From NCBI GenBank assembly GCA_045594565.1, contig JAZNYT010000002.1, positions 1-64,000 of the forward strand: DNA of 64,000 bases. The letters run 5' to 3'. This DNA is from RGIG6353 sp045594565 (GTDB lineage Bacteria > Bacillota > Clostridia > Oscillospirales > SIG627). Positions 15,329 to 23,687 of the stretch are shown piece after piece. How positions within the stretch are numbered: the first letter of the stretch is position 1; the number at the start of each line of letters is the position of its first letter. The translations under genes were made by a program, and so were the position numbers. The notes below the pieces were generated by a model that searched no databases, was not told where the DNA came from, and saw only the letters and a program-made list of their open reading frames with translations.

Positions 15329-16714
15329 TTATCCTTGTTTATAAATTCTCACAACGCATTCACAGTGTTTCGTTCCGGGGAAAAGATTTACGGGATAGAC
15401 CGCACTTGACGTATATCCCTTTTGATAAAGATAACCCATATCTCTTGCAAGCGTTGCAGGGTCGCAGGATATATAAAGTATATCGTTAACGTTTCTGTCT
15501 GCAAGAAAATCCAGAAGCTCTGTTGTAGTGCCCTTTCGCGGCGGGTCAAGTATTACGAGAGAGGGAGGGTACTTGTCAAACCAGTCGGATTTTGTTATAT
15601 CAACAGAATCCGCCGCCATAAAACGAGCATTTGAAATACCGTTTCTTTCGGCATTGAATGCCGCACACTCCGCCGCCTTTTCTACAATCTCTATACCGAA
15701 AAGCCTGTCGGCAGATGCCCCGATTTCACCCCTTTTCATCATAGAAAAAAGAGTGATTCCTATAGTACCTACACCGCAGTAGAGGTCGTATACGTTTTCA
15801 AAGTGCTTGTTTTCAAGGAGCGAAAAGCCCTTTTTATAAACCTCCTCTGCACCCACTCTGTTAACCTGAAAAAAGGAGTCGGGAGACAATTTGAATTTAC
15901 ATCCGAGAAGCTCGTCTTCAAAGCAGTCTTCTCCGTAAATAATACGAAAATCATCGGATAAAACAACGTTCGTATCCTTGTTGTTGTAGTTTATATATAC
16001 GTTTACAATTTCCGGAAACTCACCGGTTATATACTCCGCAAAGCTCTTTTCAAATTTCTTTGACACAAGCTCCTTTGTGTTTGTTACAACGGTCACCGAA
16101 AGCTTGTTCTCTTTATTTACTCTGTAATATAAATGTCTGACGATACCGCTTTTCGTTTCTTCGTTGTAGCCTTCAGTGTTGTTTGATGCAAGGTATGTCA
16201 TAATGGTCTTGGTCAAAGGAGAAAAGGACTCATCGCTTATAATACAGTCGATGCTTTCTTCAACGATTCTGTGAGAATGAGGCGCATAAAAGCCGCATCG
16301 CAAAGCACCCTTTTCTTGCGCTACGGGAATCTGAGCTTTATTGCGGTAGTGCTTTGTTACGGGGGTCAGAACCTTTTCCACCTTAACGTCTATTTTACCG
16401 ATCCTCTGCATAACCGCTTCAACGTTTTCTTTTTTTATTCTCTCTTCTTCTTCAAGACTCACGTGTCTGAAAACACATCCTCCGCACCTTGGGAAAACCT
16501 TACAGTCGGGGTCAACTCTTACATCGGAGGGGGAGAGAATAGAGATGAGCTTTCCTACCGAGTAGTTTTTGTTCTCTTTTATAATAACAATTTCCGCCTC
16601 GTCGCCCACAGCCGTTGCAGGAACGAAGATAACCTCTCCGTCAACTTTTGCAATTCCCGCGCCGTCAGCCGACATCGCTTCAATTTCAGCTTTAAAAACA
16701 GTATTCTTCTTCAT
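15329..16714 (-). CDS. 23S rRNA (uracil-C5)-methyltransferase, RlmD/RlmCD type
   Basis: A 461-residue SAM-dependent RNA methyltransferase. An N-terminal TRAM domain (about 1-60) precedes a CxxxxxCGGC...-type Fe-S cysteine cluster ('CKVFPRCGGC', about 75). The Rossmann core has 'DLYCGVGTIGI', 'ILDPPRKG' and the catalytic Cys in 'YISCDPATLARD'. Target uridine (747 or 1939) cannot be told. The ATG at 16714 follows GAGAGGTG; a GTG further upstream lies in that site. Confidence 0.9.
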   Translation of the reverse strand: MKKNTVFKAEIEAMSADGAGIAKVDGEVIFVPATAVGDEAEIVIIKENKNYSVGKLISILSPSDVRVDPDCKVFPRCGGCVFRHVSLEEEERIKKENVEAVMQRIGKIDVKVEKVLTPVTKHYRNKAQIPVAQEKGALRCGFYAPHSHRIVEESIDCIISDESFSPLTKTIMTYLASNNTEGYNEETKSGIVRHLYYRVNKENKLSVTVVTNTKELVSKKFEKSFAEYITGEFPEIVNVYINYNNKDTNVVLSDDFRIIYGEDCFEDELLGCKFKLSPDSFFQVNRVGAEEVYKKGFSLLENKHFENVYDLYCGVGTIGITLFSMMKRGEIGASADRLFGIEIVEKAAECAAFNAERNGISNARFMAADSVDITKSDWFDKYPPSLVILDPPRKGTTTELLDFLADRNVNDILYISCDPATLARDMGYLYQKGYTSSAVYPVNLFPGTKHCECVVRIYKQG

Positions 16715-16823
16715 AAAATACACCTCTCGTAAATTATACAGTAAATAACCTCATTTTGCAAGAATAAAAGAGAAAAATCTGAAAATACTAAAGGCGTAAA
16801 ATTTATGAAAGGCGGTAAAATTT

Positions 16824-17009
16824 ATGGCAAACCTTACAACAAAAGAGCTCGACCTTATAAAAGCACAGCTTGGAGAGGAACAGAATCTTATTGCAAAGTA
16901 CAAGATGTATTCCGCAACCACCTGCGACCCTGTTTTAAAGGAACAGCTCAGCACAATAGCATCAAAGCATCAGGCTCATTTCGACAGACTTGTAACTTTA
17001 CTTGCATAA
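16824..17009 (+). CDS. Small CotF-like spore coat-associated protein
   Basis: A 61-residue, mostly helical protein: two helices with 'KELDLIKAQLGEEQNLIAKY' and a C-terminal 'ASKHQAHFDRLV'. The E...H spacing recalls half of a ferritin-like/CotF bundle. It starts 12 nt before the CotF gene and has a GGCGG ribosome site, so the pair is co-transcribed. Probably a coat or spore-surface component made late in sporulation; no sporulation sigma promoter could be assigned with confidence. Confidence 0.72.
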   Translation: MANLTTKELDLIKAQLGEEQNLIAKYKMYSATTCDPVLKEQLSTIASKHQAHFDRLVTLLA

Positions 17010-17021
17010 AGGAGGAATAAT

Positions 17022-17303
17022 ATGAACAACTGTCCCGAAATCAACAACTTTACCGACAAGAATATTATGACGGATGCACTTGAGACACAAAAATCCGTTA
17101 CCGCATGCTATAACTACTCTGCAAACGAAGCGGCAAATCCCAACGTTGTAAACACAATGATGGACCTTCTCAATGAGGAGCACATCCTTCAGCATCAGGT
17201 CTTTGAGGAAATGTCCAAGAGAGGCTGGTATCCTACAGAGGCGGCGAGCGACGCGAAAATAAACGAAGTGAAATCTACCTTTACAGGAGCCTCGGCACAG
17301 TAA
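17022..17303 (+). CDS. CotF family spore coat protein
   Basis: A 93-residue protein of the CotF family. Features: 'ALETQKSVTACYNYSANEA', 'LLNEEHILQHQVFEEMSKRGWYP', and an 'EAASDAKINEVKSTF' end. The EEH motif and 'RGWYPTE' are typical of the family. CotF proteins are spore coat components in Bacillus and Clostridium. Ribosome site AGGAGGA. Confidence 0.85.
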   Translation: MNNCPEINNFTDKNIMTDALETQKSVTACYNYSANEAANPNVVNTMMDLLNEEHILQHQVFEEMSKRGWYPTEAASDAKINEVKSTFTGASAQ

Positions 17304-17309
17304 GAAAAC

Positions 17310-17343
17310 GCGGTTATCATTTTTTGATAACCGCATATTTTTT
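17310..17343 (+). terminator. Terminator of the CotF pair
   Basis: Stem GCGGTTATCA (17310-17319), T5 loop, arm 17325-17334, then a T-rich tail. Confidence 0.88.
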
Positions 17344-17355
17344 TGCCGTATATTA

Positions 17356-17384
17356 TTGAAAAATACTTTCTTTTGTGTTATAAT
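17356..17384 (+). promoter_or_regulatory. SigA-type promoter of the second Gfo/Idh gene
   Basis: TTGAAA (17356-17361), 17-bp spacer, TATAAT (17379-17384). Confidence 0.8.
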
Positions 17385-17413
17385 CCACGGTGACTAAAAT
17401 AAAGGAGTCGGAT

Positions 17414-18697
17414 ATGAAGCAGTTAAAGATAATTTTGATAGGCGGAGGAGACAGGGGAAGCTGTTACCTTAAATATCTCGATATACATCCCGAAAAGTTC
17501 TCTCTTGAGGCGATAGCCGAGCCTGTCAAGGCAAAAAGAGACTTTTTAAGAGATAAATACGGCGTTCCTGCCGATATGTGCTTTGAAAGCTATGAGGATA
17601 TATTTAAAATACCCAAATTTGCAGATGTAGTCCTTATCTGTACACAGGACAAGATGCATTTTGCACCTGCTATGAGGGCTATAGAAAATGGATACCACAT
17701 CCTTCTTGAAAAGCCTATATCCCCATCCCCGGAGGAATGCTATATACTTTCCGAAAAAGCGAAGGAGGCGGGCGTAAAAGCGCTTGTTTGCTTTGTTCTC
17801 AGATACACACCATACTATAAAACCATAAAGAGACTCATCGACGACGGAACGCTCGGAGACGTTATGAACGTTATCCACTCCGAATGCGTAGGAAACGTAC
17901 ATATGAGCCATAGCTTTGTAAGAGGAAACTGGTCGAAGGAAGAGGATAGCGCACCTATGATACTTGCAAAATGCTGTCACGATACCGACCTCTTTCAATG
18001 GCTTTTGTCAGACTATTGCACCGAGGTACAGTCCTTCGGCAGTCTCACTCACTTTACAGAAAAGAACAGACCCGAGGGCGCACCCGAGAGATGTCTTGAC
18101 GGATGTCCCCATAAGGATACCTGCTTCTATTATGCACCGTCGCTTTACAGAATTGATACTACCGAGGTTGGACATTTCAGAGCTATCGTTGCAAATAAAT
18201 TTGACCCCACCGACGAAGAGGTGGACGAGGCGCTTGTTACGTCACCCTACGGAAGATGCGTGTATTGCTGCGATAACGACGTTGTAGACCACCAGGTAGT
18301 GAACGTGAAGTTCGGCGATGATAAGCTTCTCACTCTTACTATGTCAGGCTTCAACGAGGGCGGCAGAGTCACAACCGTTATGGGAACTAAGGGAGAGCTC
18401 AGATGTGATGACGTTCGCCAGACTATCACCCTATATGACTTTGCAACACGAAAGACAACCAAGGTGTTCACTCCCGAAACCGCAGAGCGCGAAGCAATGG
18501 GCGGTCACGGAGGCGGAGATATGGGAATAATGGAGGACCTTTACGAGTACGTGGCAAACGATAACCCGTCGGTGTCGGTGTCCGATATATCTCTTTATTG
18601 TATGAGCCACCTTATTGCTTTTGCGGCTGAGGAGGCAAGAAAAAGCGGAAATACCATAAAAATGAAGGACTATTTAAAAACGCTTAATTCAAAATAA
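17414..18697 (+). CDS. Gfo/Idh/MocA family oxidoreductase with a Cys-rich insert
   Basis: A 427-residue NAD(P)-dependent dehydrogenase-fold protein: 'ILIGGGDRGSCYL' nucleotide loop, 'LLEKPISPSPEEC' family motif, and the substrate domain 'LAKCCHDTDLFQWLL'. It is longer than the 2130-3212 enzyme because of an insert with 'RCLDGCPHKDTCFYY' and 'GRCVYCCDND', enough cysteines for a structural metal or Fe-S site. This form is known among Gfo/Idh proteins of unknown substrate. The ATG at 17414 follows AAGGAG. Confidence 0.85.
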   Translation: MKQLKIILIGGGDRGSCYLKYLDIHPEKFSLEAIAEPVKAKRDFLRDKYGVPADMCFESYEDIFKIPKFADVVLICTQDKMHFAPAMRAIENGYHILLEKPISPSPEECYILSEKAKEAGVKALVCFVLRYTPYYKTIKRLIDDGTLGDVMNVIHSECVGNVHMSHSFVRGNWSKEEDSAPMILAKCCHDTDLFQWLLSDYCTEVQSFGSLTHFTEKNRPEGAPERCLDGCPHKDTCFYYAPSLYRIDTTEVGHFRAIVANKFDPTDEEVDEALVTSPYGRCVYCCDNDVVDHQVVNVKFGDDKLLTLTMSGFNEGGRVTTVMGTKGELRCDDVRQTITLYDFATRKTTKVFTPETAEREAMGGHGGGDMGIMEDLYEYVANDNPSVSVSDISLYCMSHLIAFAAEEARKSGNTIKMKDYLKTLNSK

Positions 18698-18726
18698 TCA
18701 TCATAGAACAGCGTTAAGGAAGTAAA

Positions 18727-19302
18727 ATGTACGAAAAGTTTTTGGATTATACGGTGAAGCATTTACCGAAGATCGAAACCGAAAGACTTCTCTTGAGAAA
18801 AATGACCCCGAAAGACAGTGCGGATATGTACGACTATGCATCACGCTCCGAGGTTACAGAATTTCTCACCTGGTCGCCTCACGAAAGTGTAGATTACACG
18901 AGAAAATACCTTAAATTTCTTGTTAAGAAATACAAAACGGGAGAATTTCTCGATTGGGGAATAGTTCTTAAAAGCGAAAATAAGCTTATCGGCACCTGTG
19001 GATTTACCTGCATAGATTTCTCTAATTGTAAAGGCGAAATTGGCTACGTTTTAAGCCCTTCGTACCAAGGGAAGGGCTATGCCGAGGAATGTGTGAGGGA
19101 GGTAATACGTTATGCCTTCTCCGCTCTTGAGCTCAACAGACTTGAAGCGCGTGTGATGGAAGGAAACACCCCCTCGATAAAGCTCCTCGAAAAATGCGGA
19201 TTTTCTTTAGAAGGAAAAGCCACAGAGGACATATACGTTAAAAACGAGTTTAAAAATGTTCTTCACTTCGCTCTTCTGAAATCTGCTTGCAGTTATCTAT
19301 GA
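18727..19302 (+). CDS. GNAT family N-acetyltransferase (RimJ/RimL-like)
   Basis: A 191-residue acetyltransferase. 'IETERLLLRKMTPKDSADMY' starts the domain after a 17-residue lead; 'IGYVLSPSYQGKGYAEECVREV' is the acetyl-CoA-binding loop and 'LLEKCGFSLEG' the C-terminal motif. Substrate unknown. Its stop overlaps the start of the ComEC-like gene (ATGA at 19299-19302), so the two are translationally coupled. Confidence 0.87.
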   Translation: MYEKFLDYTVKHLPKIETERLLLRKMTPKDSADMYDYASRSEVTEFLTWSPHESVDYTRKYLKFLVKKYKTGEFLDWGIVLKSENKLIGTCGFTCIDFSNCKGEIGYVLSPSYQGKGYAEECVREVIRYAFSALELNRLEARVMEGNTPSIKLLEKCGFSLEGKATEDIYVKNEFKNVLHFALLKSACSYL

Positions 19303-21413
19303 ACAGACCTCTCGCTCTTTGTGTAGGTGCATACGCTCTTGCGGTTTTCCTTACTCTAAACTTTTCTAAAAATCTTTCACTCCCTTTTTTTATTATCATT
19401 ACAGCTTGTGCAACGGCTTTTCTTGTTAGTTACATTTTCACTAAAAGGAAGGCTTTTGCACTTCTTTTTCTTATCCTTCTTTTCTCCTTGACCGCCCTCT
19501 TAAAATCTCATTTTATTGACTTGAAAAGGCTAGAGAGCGCAAGAGTGCTTGACGGTGAATACGTAGTTGTGGAAGGCAGGGCGGAAGAGGTTACAAAATC
19601 CTCGGATTTTACAGTTCTGACAGTCTCATCCGATACCGTCAACAAGGAAGAGACCGAAACCAAGTTCTCTGTCATCATAAGAGGAAAAGCTGATGCAGAC
19701 GTTGGAAGTAAAATAATATTCGGCGGTACAGCTGAATTTACCGAGGATGGCTACAACAGAGGAGAGGGATGCTTTCTCACAGTTTTTCCAACGTTTTATG
19801 AAATAAGTGAGACTAATTCTCTCATCGCCAAGCTCCGTCGGAGAATAAGCGAAAAAACGTCGGGCGCAGATAGCTCGTCACTTCTTAACTCCCTTATCAT
19901 AGCAGATAAAAGTGAGCTTTCGGATAAAGTTAAGAAGGACTTCCGTACTCTTGGAATTTCTCATATTCTTGCAATTTCGGGACTTCATCTTTCGGTTATC
20001 GTTATGTCGGTATATCTTGCCCTGCAAAGATACGGAGCGGGTAAGTATATATCGGTTTCGGCGTCGGTTGTACTAATTCTTTTTTATATGGCGCTCACAG
20101 GCTTTTCCTACTCCATTATGCGAGCAGGATGTATGATGATACTCTATTTTATAGCCCGTCTTTTGCGGCGTCAGTCCGACAATATAACCTCTTTGTTTTT
20201 TGCTGTCTTTATAATTATACTCTTTGACCCTTGGGCGCTTTTCAGCCTGTCGCTTCAGCTTTCTTTCCTTTCAACGCTCGGAATCCTTGTATTTCTTCCG
20301 CCTGTCATACGCGCTTACGACAGATATTTCCACGACTCGTCTATAAAGCCTACAAGAGGGAATCTTATGAAGAAGAAATTCTTCGAATATATTCTGGTAT
20401 CCCTATTTTCCACTTTCAGTGCAACACTTATGACCCTTCCCGTAATTCTCATAAACTTTAACGAAGTGTCGGTTATCTCCCCGATATCGAATCTTTTTAT
20501 CATCTTTATTGCAAAGTATTTTCTCATATCGGGCTGTGTCGGAACAATACTGTCGCTTTTTGGTGTGCCTTCTCCTTTGGCTTTCTTTGTTCCCGACGTA
20601 ATTTCTCGGTTTATGCTATGGTGTATCAGCCTCCTCGTCAAGATTTCGCCGTCACTTGTGGGAATGGATATGGGCTTTGTGAAAATAGGCAGTGCAGTTA
20701 TTCTGATAGTCACCGGTCTGTCCCTTCCGTTTTGCCGAAAGGTTCTCACACTCCCCATTACTGTTGCGACGGTGTCACTTTTCTTCGTGGTCTTTAATAT
20801 GTCGGTATCTCACTTTACCCTTGACAATTTACGCGTGAGTGCCGTCTGGAAAACAGGATGCAACACAATCCTCCTTTCATCTGGCGGCGAGGTCTGTCTT
20901 GCCGATATTACACTTACAGATTCCGGACGAGTGTCCGACGTTCTTACACTTTTATCAAAAAGAAAAACGAGCAAGATAGACGATGCCGTATTTGTGATAA
21001 AGGATGAAGTTCCGGAAGAGCGTATAAAGCATATTTTAAGCCTTGCCGAGGTGGATAACCTAACACTTATGCTCCCATCGGACTTTGAGGACGATTTCTT
21101 TCCCGTCTACCGTTTGTGCGAGGAGAAGGGTGTTGGATTTACTCCTGTTTTCTCGCCGTCCTACTCTCCCTTTGACACCGCCGAAATACTGAACCTTGAC
21201 GATTCGTTTGTGGTGATGCTTGATAAGGAAAGTGAATGTATGGTTTTTGCGAGAGCAGTAGGTGAGGACCCTTATATTCCGTATTTTGAAAATTGCAGTA
21301 TTATGTTTTCGGACAACAAATACCTTCCATTCGATGGGGAGGAGCTTTATTTAAGAAACACCCTTCCTCTATCCTTCTGGCGTATAACGAATGACAGAAT
21401 TATAAAAGAATAG
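19299..21413 (+). CDS. ComEC/Rec2-like protein with a degenerate C-terminal domain
   Basis: A 704-residue membrane protein. It has N-terminal helices, an OB-like extracytoplasmic region (about 80-170) and the ComEC competence domain with 'ILAISGLHLSVIVM', 'GFSYSIMRAGCMMILYF' and 'WALFSLSLQLSFLSTLG'. ComEC forms the DNA-uptake channel. The C-terminal 170 residues should be a metallo-beta-lactamase domain, but no HxHxDH motif is present, so nuclease activity is probably lost or that domain has another role. No comEA or comEB is adjacent. Confidence 0.85.
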   Translation: MNRPLALCVGAYALAVFLTLNFSKNLSLPFFIIITACATAFLVSYIFTKRKAFALLFLILLFSLTALLKSHFIDLKRLESARVLDGEYVVVEGRAEEVTKSSDFTVLTVSSDTVNKEETETKFSVIIRGKADADVGSKIIFGGTAEFTEDGYNRGEGCFLTVFPTFYEISETNSLIAKLRRRISEKTSGADSSSLLNSLIIADKSELSDKVKKDFRTLGISHILAISGLHLSVIVMSVYLALQRYGAGKYISVSASVVLILFYMALTGFSYSIMRAGCMMILYFIARLLRRQSDNITSLFFAVFIIILFDPWALFSLSLQLSFLSTLGILVFLPPVIRAYDRYFHDSSIKPTRGNLMKKKFFEYILVSLFSTFSATLMTLPVILINFNEVSVISPISNLFIIFIAKYFLISGCVGTILSLFGVPSPLAFFVPDVISRFMLWCISLLVKISPSLVGMDMGFVKIGSAVILIVTGLSLPFCRKVLTLPITVATVSLFFVVFNMSVSHFTLDNLRVSAVWKTGCNTILLSSGGEVCLADITLTDSGRVSDVLTLLSKRKTSKIDDAVFVIKDEVPEERIKHILSLAEVDNLTLMLPSDFEDDFFPVYRLCEEKGVGFTPVFSPSYSPFDTAEILNLDDSFVVMLDKESECMVFARAVGEDPYIPYFENCSIMFSDNKYLPFDGEELYLRNTLPLSFWRITNDRIIKE

Positions 21414-21521
21414 ATAAAAAAGTCGCCTTCGCCAACTGATTTATATGTTCGCCTGCGCTCACGATTTTTATAGGTAGACTTTGTTTTTTACAAGCAAACC
21501 GGATGCAATTTCCTATGTAAT

Positions 21522-21578
21522 AAAAAATATCCCTTCGGGCAAACTAGTAGAAAACTGTTTGTACGGAGGGATTTTTTT
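21522..21578 (+). promoter_or_regulatory. Leader hairpin burying the ribosome site of the GerA-like gene
   Basis: Positions 21523-21544 pair with 21557-21578 around a 12-nt loop, with only two mismatches and two G-T pairs. The 3' arm contains GGAGGG (21565-21570), the ribosome site for the TTG at 21577. The arm ends in a seven-T tract, so it also resembles an intrinsic terminator. It could be an attenuator, an RNA thermometer-like occluder, or a terminator of the comEC unit. Confidence 0.6.
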
Positions 21579-23001
21579 GCAAAAATACGTGTCGCGCGAC
21601 CTTGAAGTTAACAGAACGGAAATACGGACGCTTTTCCCCGAAGCTTTTGCTTCGGACATAAAAACAGATGCATTCAAAATAGGGAACAGAAGCGCCCTTC
21701 TTTGCTTTGTTAACGGCTCTACCGATACCGAATCGGTGGTAAGAATAGAAAAAGGACTGCTTGACGTAGGAGAAAGAATAGAAGAAGCGCCCGATATGAA
21801 GGACTTTATGGAGCGTTTTATTCCCTTTAACGATAAAAAAGAAGAAAGAGATTTTGAAAAGCTGACGGGAGCCCTTCTTTCTCTTATGTCTCTTCTTTTT
21901 ATCGATGGCTTTGAAAGTGCGGTTATTCTGGATACAAAGAAATATCCGTCCCGCGGTATTTCCGAGCCCGAAAAGAACAAGACACTCAGAGGTCCGCGTG
22001 ACGGCTTTTCCGAAAGCGTGTATACAAACACCTCGCTTATCCGAAGACGAATAAAATCTCCCGACCTTGTTTTCGAGGAGTTCGATATCGGTAAAGCCAC
22101 AAAAACCCGTGTAATTATGTCATACATGAAAGGAAAGGCGACAGACGAGCTGGTGCTCAGGATTAGAGAAAAGCTGAAAAATATGGACGTTCCATCACTC
22201 ACGCTATCTCAACAGACCATAGCAGACCATCTTTTTCACGGCTCACTTTCGAAAAGGCTGAACCCCTTTCCTAAGGTGCGATACGTTGAACGCCCCGATA
22301 CCGCAGCATCGATGCTTGTTGAAGGTAAAATAGCGATTCTTTGCGATACCACACCGAGTGTTATCTTTCTGCCCGTTACTCTCTATGATATGATGGAGGA
22401 AACCGACGACTACTATTTTCCTCCCGTTACCGCATCATACCTTAGACTTCTCCGTGTCATTATGCTTTTTATGTCGGTATTCATCTCACCTTTATGGCTT
22501 CTTGCGCTGACCTATTCAAGTCTTCTTCCGCCATCCCTTGAGTTTTTGCTTGTGGACTCCGAGTGCTTTATTCCCGTATGGCTTCAGCTTTTGACCGTTG
22601 AAATAATGATAGATGCCTTAAAAATCGCATCTCTCAATACTCCCGACAACATTTCCAACTCTCTCAGCGTTGTCAGCGGACTGCTTCTCAGCGACTTCGC
22701 GGTGTCGGCAGGACTCCTTGTTCCTCAAACTATCCTTTATTCCGCAATAGCGTCTATTGCAAATTTTATTCCCACAAACTATGAGCTTGGCTATACCTTT
22801 AAATTCTGGCGTATGTCCCTTATAATCTTAACGGCGCTTTTCGGTTTTTTAGGCTTTGTGGCAGGTACTGCTATATTCCTTGCGATACTGTTTTCTTGCA
22901 AAACCGCCGACAACAAAAACTATCTTTATCCCTTTTCTCCCGGAAGTAAAAAGGGGATATTAAAAATTTTTTTCAGAACAAGTAAAGGAAATGAAGAATA
23001 A
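21577..23001 (+). CDS. GerA/SpoVAF-family spore germination protein
   Basis: A 474-residue membrane protein of the GerA-A-subunit/SpoVAF family. The soluble N-terminal half has 'VEEFD'-like and 'LRGPRDGFSESVYTNTSLIRRRI' motifs; the second half has about five membrane helices, including 'LLPPSLEFLL' and the 'NSLSVVSGLLLSDFAVSAGLLVP' region. It sits in the spore inner membrane and takes part in germination. I chose TTG 21577: family similarity begins just after it and GGAGGG lies 6 nt upstream. A longer frame to TTG 21481 would translate the leader hairpin and has no good ribosome site. No B or C subunit genes are adjacent. Confidence 0.83.
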   Translation: MQKYVSRDLEVNRTEIRTLFPEAFASDIKTDAFKIGNRSALLCFVNGSTDTESVVRIEKGLLDVGERIEEAPDMKDFMERFIPFNDKKEERDFEKLTGALLSLMSLLFIDGFESAVILDTKKYPSRGISEPEKNKTLRGPRDGFSESVYTNTSLIRRRIKSPDLVFEEFDIGKATKTRVIMSYMKGKATDELVLRIREKLKNMDVPSLTLSQQTIADHLFHGSLSKRLNPFPKVRYVERPDTAASMLVEGKIAILCDTTPSVIFLPVTLYDMMEETDDYYFPPVTASYLRLLRVIMLFMSVFISPLWLLALTYSSLLPPSLEFLLVDSECFIPVWLQLLTVEIMIDALKIASLNTPDNISNSLSVVSGLLLSDFAVSAGLLVPQTILYSAIASIANFIPTNYELGYTFKFWRMSLIILTALFGFLGFVAGTAIFLAILFSCKTADNKNYLYPFSPGSKKGILKIFFRTSKGNEE

Positions 23002-23004
23002 CTC

Positions 23005-23033
23005 TTTACAAATTGAAAAGTTTGTGATATAAT
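23005..23033 (+). promoter_or_regulatory. SigA-type promoter of the Crp/Fnr-ABC operon
   Basis: TTTACA (23005-23010), 17-bp spacer, TATAAT (23028-23033). Confidence 0.72.
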
Positions 23034-23036
23034 CAA

Positions 23037-23056
23037 AGTGTACCAAATGATACACT
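23037..23056. promoter_or_regulatory. Inverted repeat AGTGTA-N8-TACACT: candidate Crp/Fnr operator
   Basis: A perfect 6-bp inverted repeat lies just after the -10 and before the ribosome site of the Crp/Fnr gene. Its half-site spacing suits a Crp/Fnr dimer, and its position suits autorepression. Confidence 0.5.
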
Positions 23057-23068
23057 TTCGGAGGGCGT

Positions 23069-23677
23069 ATGACAAACAAAGAAATTTGTGAGTTTCTTGA
23101 CAGAATACCTCTTTTCGAGGGACTCTTTTCTGAAAAAGCTTTTGGGAACCCCGAAGAGATAACGCTTAGGGCAGGGGAAGAGTACGAAATAAAAAACTCT
23201 ATGGCGGTGTTGTTTCGCGGAAAGGTTGAGATATACAAGAAGAAAGCCTTTTTAAAAAAAGCGGAAGCGCCGAGCGTTCTGGGCTTTGCTACTCTTTTCG
23301 ACGAAAAGCAGACCTACATTTCCACGGTTATTCCCAAAACCGAAACAACGCTTCTTGTTTTTGATAGCAAGACCGTTGAGAAAATGATACTTGAGAGTCC
23401 CGAATTTTCTCACAGGCTTATAGTACTGCTCGGTGAGAAGATAAGATACCTCAACCGCCGTATTGATTTCTACACGTCGGAGGGAGCGGAGGGAAAGCTT
23501 CACGAGTTTCTCCTTGCCACTGCAAAGGGTGATGGAGAAAGATTTGTGGAAATACCTATGTCAAGGCTTTCGGAGATTCTTGATATCGGCAGAGCGTCTC
23601 TTTATCGTGCTATCGCATCTCTTGAAGAGAAGGGGTACGTAAAAAAACAAGGTAAAAAAATAATTTTAATAAAGTGA
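23069..23677 (+). CDS. Crp/Fnr family transcriptional regulator
   Basis: A 202-residue regulator: N-terminal cyclic-nucleotide-binding-like beta roll (about 15-120), long dimer helix ('RLIVLLGEKIRYLNRRIDFY'), and C-terminal HTH_Crp ('MSRLSEILDIGRASLYRAIASLEEKGYV'). No Fe-S cysteine cluster of the Fnr type is seen, so it probably binds a small ligand directly. It is the first gene of an apparent four-gene unit with an ABC importer (10-nt gap) and probably controls it. Ribosome site GGAGGG. Confidence 0.88.
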   Translation: MTNKEICEFLDRIPLFEGLFSEKAFGNPEEITLRAGEEYEIKNSMAVLFRGKVEIYKKKAFLKKAEAPSVLGFATLFDEKQTYISTVIPKTETTLLVFDSKTVEKMILESPEFSHRLIVLLGEKIRYLNRRIDFYTSEGAEGKLHEFLLATAKGDGERFVEIPMSRLSEILDIGRASLYRAIASLEEKGYVKKQGKKIILIK

Positions 23678-23687
23678 GGACATTACT

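Noticed and set aside
21481..21576. Longer start (TTG 21481) for the GerA-like protein
   Set aside because: It would translate the leader hairpin, has only a weak ribosome site, and the added 32 residues do not resemble the family. TTG 21577 has GGAGGG at the right distance.
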